From Monomorium pharaonis (lineage: Eukaryota > Arthropoda > Insecta > Hymenoptera > Formicidae), in NCBI RefSeq assembly GCF_013373865.1, contig NC_050474.1, forward strand, positions 2,628,001-2,692,000: DNA of 64,000 bases, written 5' to 3'. Both the position numbers and the translations under genes were made by a program. The notes beneath the pieces are model-generated. The model saw only the letters and a list, made by a program, of their open reading frames with translations, had not been told where the DNA came from and did no database searches. Below, one piece after another: positions 59,831-64,000 of this stretch (its first letter is position 1; the number at the start of each line of letters is the position of its first letter).

Positions 59831-62150
59831 TATATAAATCTAAAAAATTGATAGAAATATTGTTTTATAAAAAGGAAATTGGAAGATTGAAAATTTCTTT
59901 CTTGTCACATTGGCTTTGATAAGTGAAAAAAAATGACGATTCACGATTCACTATTGTTAAACTCCAATTATCGAGTTGATTTTGACTGAGTTGTATTGCT
60001 GGTTAATTTACTACTGACAACAAGCGATTTTACCTGCGTAAGCATTACCTGTAACTATCGTGAAATGCCGGCTCTTGTCAAGGCTTGTCAAATTCTTAAT
60101 TCATCGCTCAAATGCCAAGTCGATAGACGAACGTCGAAAACATAGTAAATCTTTGACAGCAAGAAGCAAAAAGCTTGACTTTAATAGCTATGACGATGGA
60201 AAAAAGTAAAAAGAATCTTGAGTTTTATCCACATTATATTTTTTTATTACATTTCTCAAGCAGTTATATTTTGGTGCTCGTATAATCACAATTATTTTGC
60301 CGATTATATTTAATTTTTTAAATATACCTGTAAATCTATGCGTGATTACAACGCATATTTTCGTAACTTTTATACGTATATATTTCTTAATTCTTTTTAC
60401 ATGATACAATAGAAAAATGACGTAAATATATTTCTTATTACAATTACATATTTGTAGCAGTAATGTAAATTAAAAAATGTGTGACTACATTAATCTTTCG
60501 CAGATTGTTGCAAAACAAATCGAATATGAATCATCAAAAATATTGATTAACGCATAGTGAATATTCCTAAAAAATATCAAATTTCTGAATTAATGCAAGC
60601 AAATAAAATAGTACTAAAAAAAACGAAGAATTTATAGAATTACATAAAATTACATAAAATTTTTTAACTTAGTTACCCAATTCAGTTAATAGCATATTGT
60701 TGATTATTTATTGTTATCTATTTATTGATTGTCATAAACACCTCATAATACATACCTCATAATACACCTAAGTTTCTAATACACAATTTATACACAATTT
60801 TACGCTGTGACGACCGATTACACACTAACAATTACTTTCTTTTAGAAAGCTATTGATTCGTAGTCTTTAAAGATAGTAATCAGAATGAATTCTGTCTCTT
60901 ATATCGCAATAAATTAGTTACTTGAATTATAGCTATCTATTCGCTGTATTTATTAATAGTGATCTCATTGAAAAAAAAATAGCCAAGTTAGTAAATTTTT
61001 ACGTAGTTTACTAATAAAATAACATATATACATTTAAAAAAATTTATTTTACAAAATGCATGTTCTTCAATTAATATCAAGTATCATTGTGTCAAATTTG
61101 TTAAATGTTAAATCTAAACAAATCTGAAACAATTTGTAATTTATCTGTAATTTGTGAAATAAAAAAAATCTATAAGGACATACATTTATGATCTTTCTTC
61201 ATAAAAATGAGCCAAAGATTTTTATATTTTTCTTTGCTTAGGAATCATCCTTTATAGTAACTACAGAAAATTTTATATTTATTAATTTATTTCTATTATT
61301 TATAATATAACAAGTAAAAGTTTAGTTTAATTTTTCATAAATTTTAACCCTTTTTACTTTTTTCAAACAAATTTGGATATTTAACAAAAAATAAATTTTT
61401 TATATTTTTAATATATTAATATTGATTAGATATGCAAATAGTAATATTGGGTCATTATGACAATTATAAAGTCAGTTTACACAAGTGCGCATTCAAGTAT
61501 TTTAAATGGAGCAATGTGCTGATAGTGCAATTTGTAAAAGTGCATAGGACTGCAATCTGAGAAAACAATTCAGTCATTATGATTGAAATACGTGATTAAG
61601 AACTACCAATGAGAATACCGGATAAACGATACAAGTGTTTTTTTCTTACGGTGATTTAGAAATATTTTGCGAATTGATACAAATTTTTAAAAAATTTGTA
61701 TGTGTTTATTCAAATAGTGTAAATTATATAAACATCTTGTGTGAAATACATTGCTATATAAGTGCATTCAAGAAAAGTAATTAAATAATAAATATTTGAG
61801 CTTTTTTTATTAATATTATTATTATCATTATTATTACTCGACCAGTAATTGTTTTATGGTTAATTCTTGCTATAACTAAAATTATTTAAAGATATTAGTT
61901 ATAAGTAAGGAAAAATATTTAAATTTAAAGTTTAAAAAGGTAAAATATAAATAAAGAAGGTTAAGAATATATTAAAAAATAAATTATTTTTGATATCGTG
62001 TTCGATTAAGTATTATAATGTGTCATGTTTATTTTTGTATGGACAAATTTAGTCTTTAATAATTGGTTTCAAAAAAGTTGACAGTTTGTTATTTGTTGGT
62101 AGCGTAAAACTGATTTTTGGGATTCTTGGTCCAGTGATTCGAAAACAAAG
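59831..62150. other. intergenic, divergent promoters
   Basis: AT-rich DNA between the start codons of the receptor (-) and the desaturase (+). It must contain both promoters. No clear TATA/Inr pair stands out against the AT background, and no coding similarity was seen. Confidence 0.5.
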
Positions 62151-63785
62151 ATGCCGCCAAATATTTCAAGCGTACAACCAAAAATAGTTACGGAGAAAAA
62201 TTTTCAGAAAGATGAAGCTTTGCCTGCGCAAAACAGAAGTGAAATTTATACCAAAGGCTGGTTCAAAACAGAGCCGAAATGGATTAATATTATAGCTATT
62301 ACTTTTCTTCATTTATTCTTTGTATATGTTTGTTTGACTTTTAAATTTCTCGAAAACTTGAAGACAACTTTATGGAGTAAGTATGTTTTAAGTTTCTTAT
62401 TTTATACCCAATAGAATCATAATTGATAACTAAGTATTTTTATAAATTAATTGATAGATTTATTAATACACAAAATTAATGCTTTCTTATGAATGTATCA
62501 CAATAGCATAATTAACAAACTTATTAAAATATTCTGTTTTTTTTCTGTTTCAAGTATTTATTGTGTACGCAATAGGAGGATTAGGTATTACTGCCGGTGC
62601 TCATCGTTTGTGGACCCACCGATCTTACAAAGCTAAAAGGCCTTTTAGAATTCTACTTCTGCTTTTCTATACTTCAGCGGGTTTGGTAGTTAAACATTTG
62701 TAACTACCGTTTTGTACATTGCAAAATGTAACAGTTTTTCTTTACGACTGTTTTTTTTTCAGAATAACCTTTACGAATGGGTGCGAGATCATCGGGTGCA
62801 CCATAAATATACAGACACAGACGCGGATCCGCACAACAGTACTCGAGGTTTCTTTTTCTCTCACGTTGGTTGGCTGATGACGAAGAAACATTCGGAAGTG
62901 ATTCAAAAAGGTCGTCAGATCGATATGAGCGATGTATTAGCTGATCCTATTGCCGCATTTGGCATCAAGTAAGTTTATGCAAAGTTGATTACGCGGTATT
63001 GCTTCATACAAAAAAGAGAGAAAATCTACATTTGATTCGGAACTTGATCTCCAAAGTGTGTATCTATCATTCCAATATCTTTCAGCAACCTTTTTTCAAA
63101 AAATCTTTCTTTTTATATAAATTATTTTGTAAAATAAATTATTTTATATGGCGTAAATTACGTATTTTTTAACCAGTTTACATTTTGCAGATATTTTTGG
63201 ATACTTAATTTTATTTTCTCTTTCCTGCTCCCGGTGATAGTGCCTGTATATGGATGGAATGAGACTTGGTATAGAGCCTTTGTATCACAGATTATTATTC
63301 GTTATGTCATTGTTTTGAATGTCACATGGAGCGTCAATAGTGCGGCTCATATCTGGGGCTCAAGACCATTCGATGTGTTAGTAAATAATTAAAATCAGAA
63401 TTTATAATTGTAGATATAAAAAAACTTAATTGGAAGAAATCTCAGAGCTTCTGTGTCATTCTGTGTCACTCAAGAATAACTTTATTCCGTTTATTTTAAC
63501 GGTAGACACATCAACCCGACAGAGAACCTATGGGTCAGCTTAGTAACGGCCGGTGAAGGATGGCATAATTATCATCATGTTTTCCCATGGGACTACAAGG
63601 CTTCGGAATTAAGATATTCCAATTATTACACTACACAGTTCATCGATTTGTTTGCGAAAATTGGATGGGCATACGATCTCAAACAACCATCGGAGGAAAT
63701 CGTGAAGACTACTGCGATGAAAAATGGTGACGGAAGCCATTATTTGTGGGGTGCGGTATCATATCCAGACAATAAAATTGAATAA
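62151..63785 (+). CDS. acyl-CoA Delta9-type desaturase
   Basis: Five exons: 62151-62376, 62555-62685, 62763-62968, 63191-63376 and 63506-63785. Phases close to give 342 residues. All three histidine boxes are present: HRLWTH (after GGLGITAGA), HRVHH (in WVRDHRVHHKYTDTDADPH) and HNYHH (in GEGWHNYHHVFPWDY). They hold the di-iron centre that inserts a cis double bond into acyl-CoA in the ER membrane, using cytochrome b5. N-terminal and mid-protein hydrophobic segments supply membrane helices. Usual AGQN before the second box is AGLN here. In Hymenoptera such enzymes make membrane lipids and cuticular hydrocarbon precursors. The exact Delta specificity cannot be read from sequence. An AATAAA overlaps the stop codon. 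Confidence 0.93.
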
Positions 63786-64000
63786 TAAAAATAACAGGTT
63801 TGCATGATTTTTTTTCTAAACTAACGACAAATGTACACAATTAAAATAATTGATATCTACATATTAAACCTATATTTGTTGTTTTTTAAAAATATATTTC
63901 TTTATTAATTATTTAATAATTGTAAAATGTAATTAAAATAATTAAATAACACAATCTGCAATATATTTTTTGTTTATATTTGATTTTGAAAAGAAGTATT
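63786..64000. other. desaturase 3' flank
   Basis: AT-rich sequence after the desaturase stop, expected to be its 3' UTR. Nothing else was seen before the window ends. Confidence 0.5.

Overview
The window looks like insect nuclear DNA, most likely from a hymenopteran and perhaps an ant. This rests on short GT-AG introns, an antennal-type ionotropic receptor, a Delta9-type desaturase, a Rsf1-type splicing repressor, a CpG-rich gene-poor half next to an AT-rich gene-dense half, and a gypsy-type retroelement beside a 500-base assembly gap (19501-20000). The exact species is inference.

Layout. From 1 to about 14.6 kb I find no convincing protein gene, only simple repeats, two candidate TATA elements and a diverged duplicated leader module (6381-7161). 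From about 14.7 to 19.5 kb lies a gypsy/Ty3-like LTR retrotransposon with one uninterrupted gag-pol ORF. The 3' LTR is probably in the gap. After a GC-rich promoter-like stretch comes Zw10 (22241-25424, +, 10 exons). Next are an Rsf1-like RRM/RGG protein (28146-28745, -) with a CpG-rich putative promoter at 29.6-30.4 kb, fuzzy (31587-33442, +, 5 exons), PDCD2L/trus (34113-35950, +, 4 exons) and an intronless ACAD9-like gene (36652-38538, -). The ACAD9-like protein has lost its catalytic and flavin-site motifs.

From 38.9 to 50 kb the DNA is unusual. It holds clustered hairpins, an unprocessed phenylalanyl-tRNA synthetase beta pseudogene (40443-41632), a diverged pair of direct duplicates flanking it, an unidentified minus-strand gene, a run of serially duplicated exon-like units (44.5-49.5 kb), a MITE-like element and three tandem hairpins. 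Then come an MZB1-like ER saposin-fold gene (50713-52105, +) and, converging on it, a nine-exon ionotropic receptor gene (52390-59830, -) with a long His-rich tail. A five-exon acyl-CoA desaturase (62151-63785, +) ends the window.

The genes do not form a pathway. They cover spindle checkpoint and Golgi tethering (Zw10), RNA processing (Rsf1), planar polarity and cilia (fy), ribosome assembly (PDCD2L), complex I assembly (ACAD9), ER folding (MZB1), chemosensation (IR) and lipid desaturation. All exon models were joined by hand from reading-frame continuity and GT/AG sites, and no transcript data were available.
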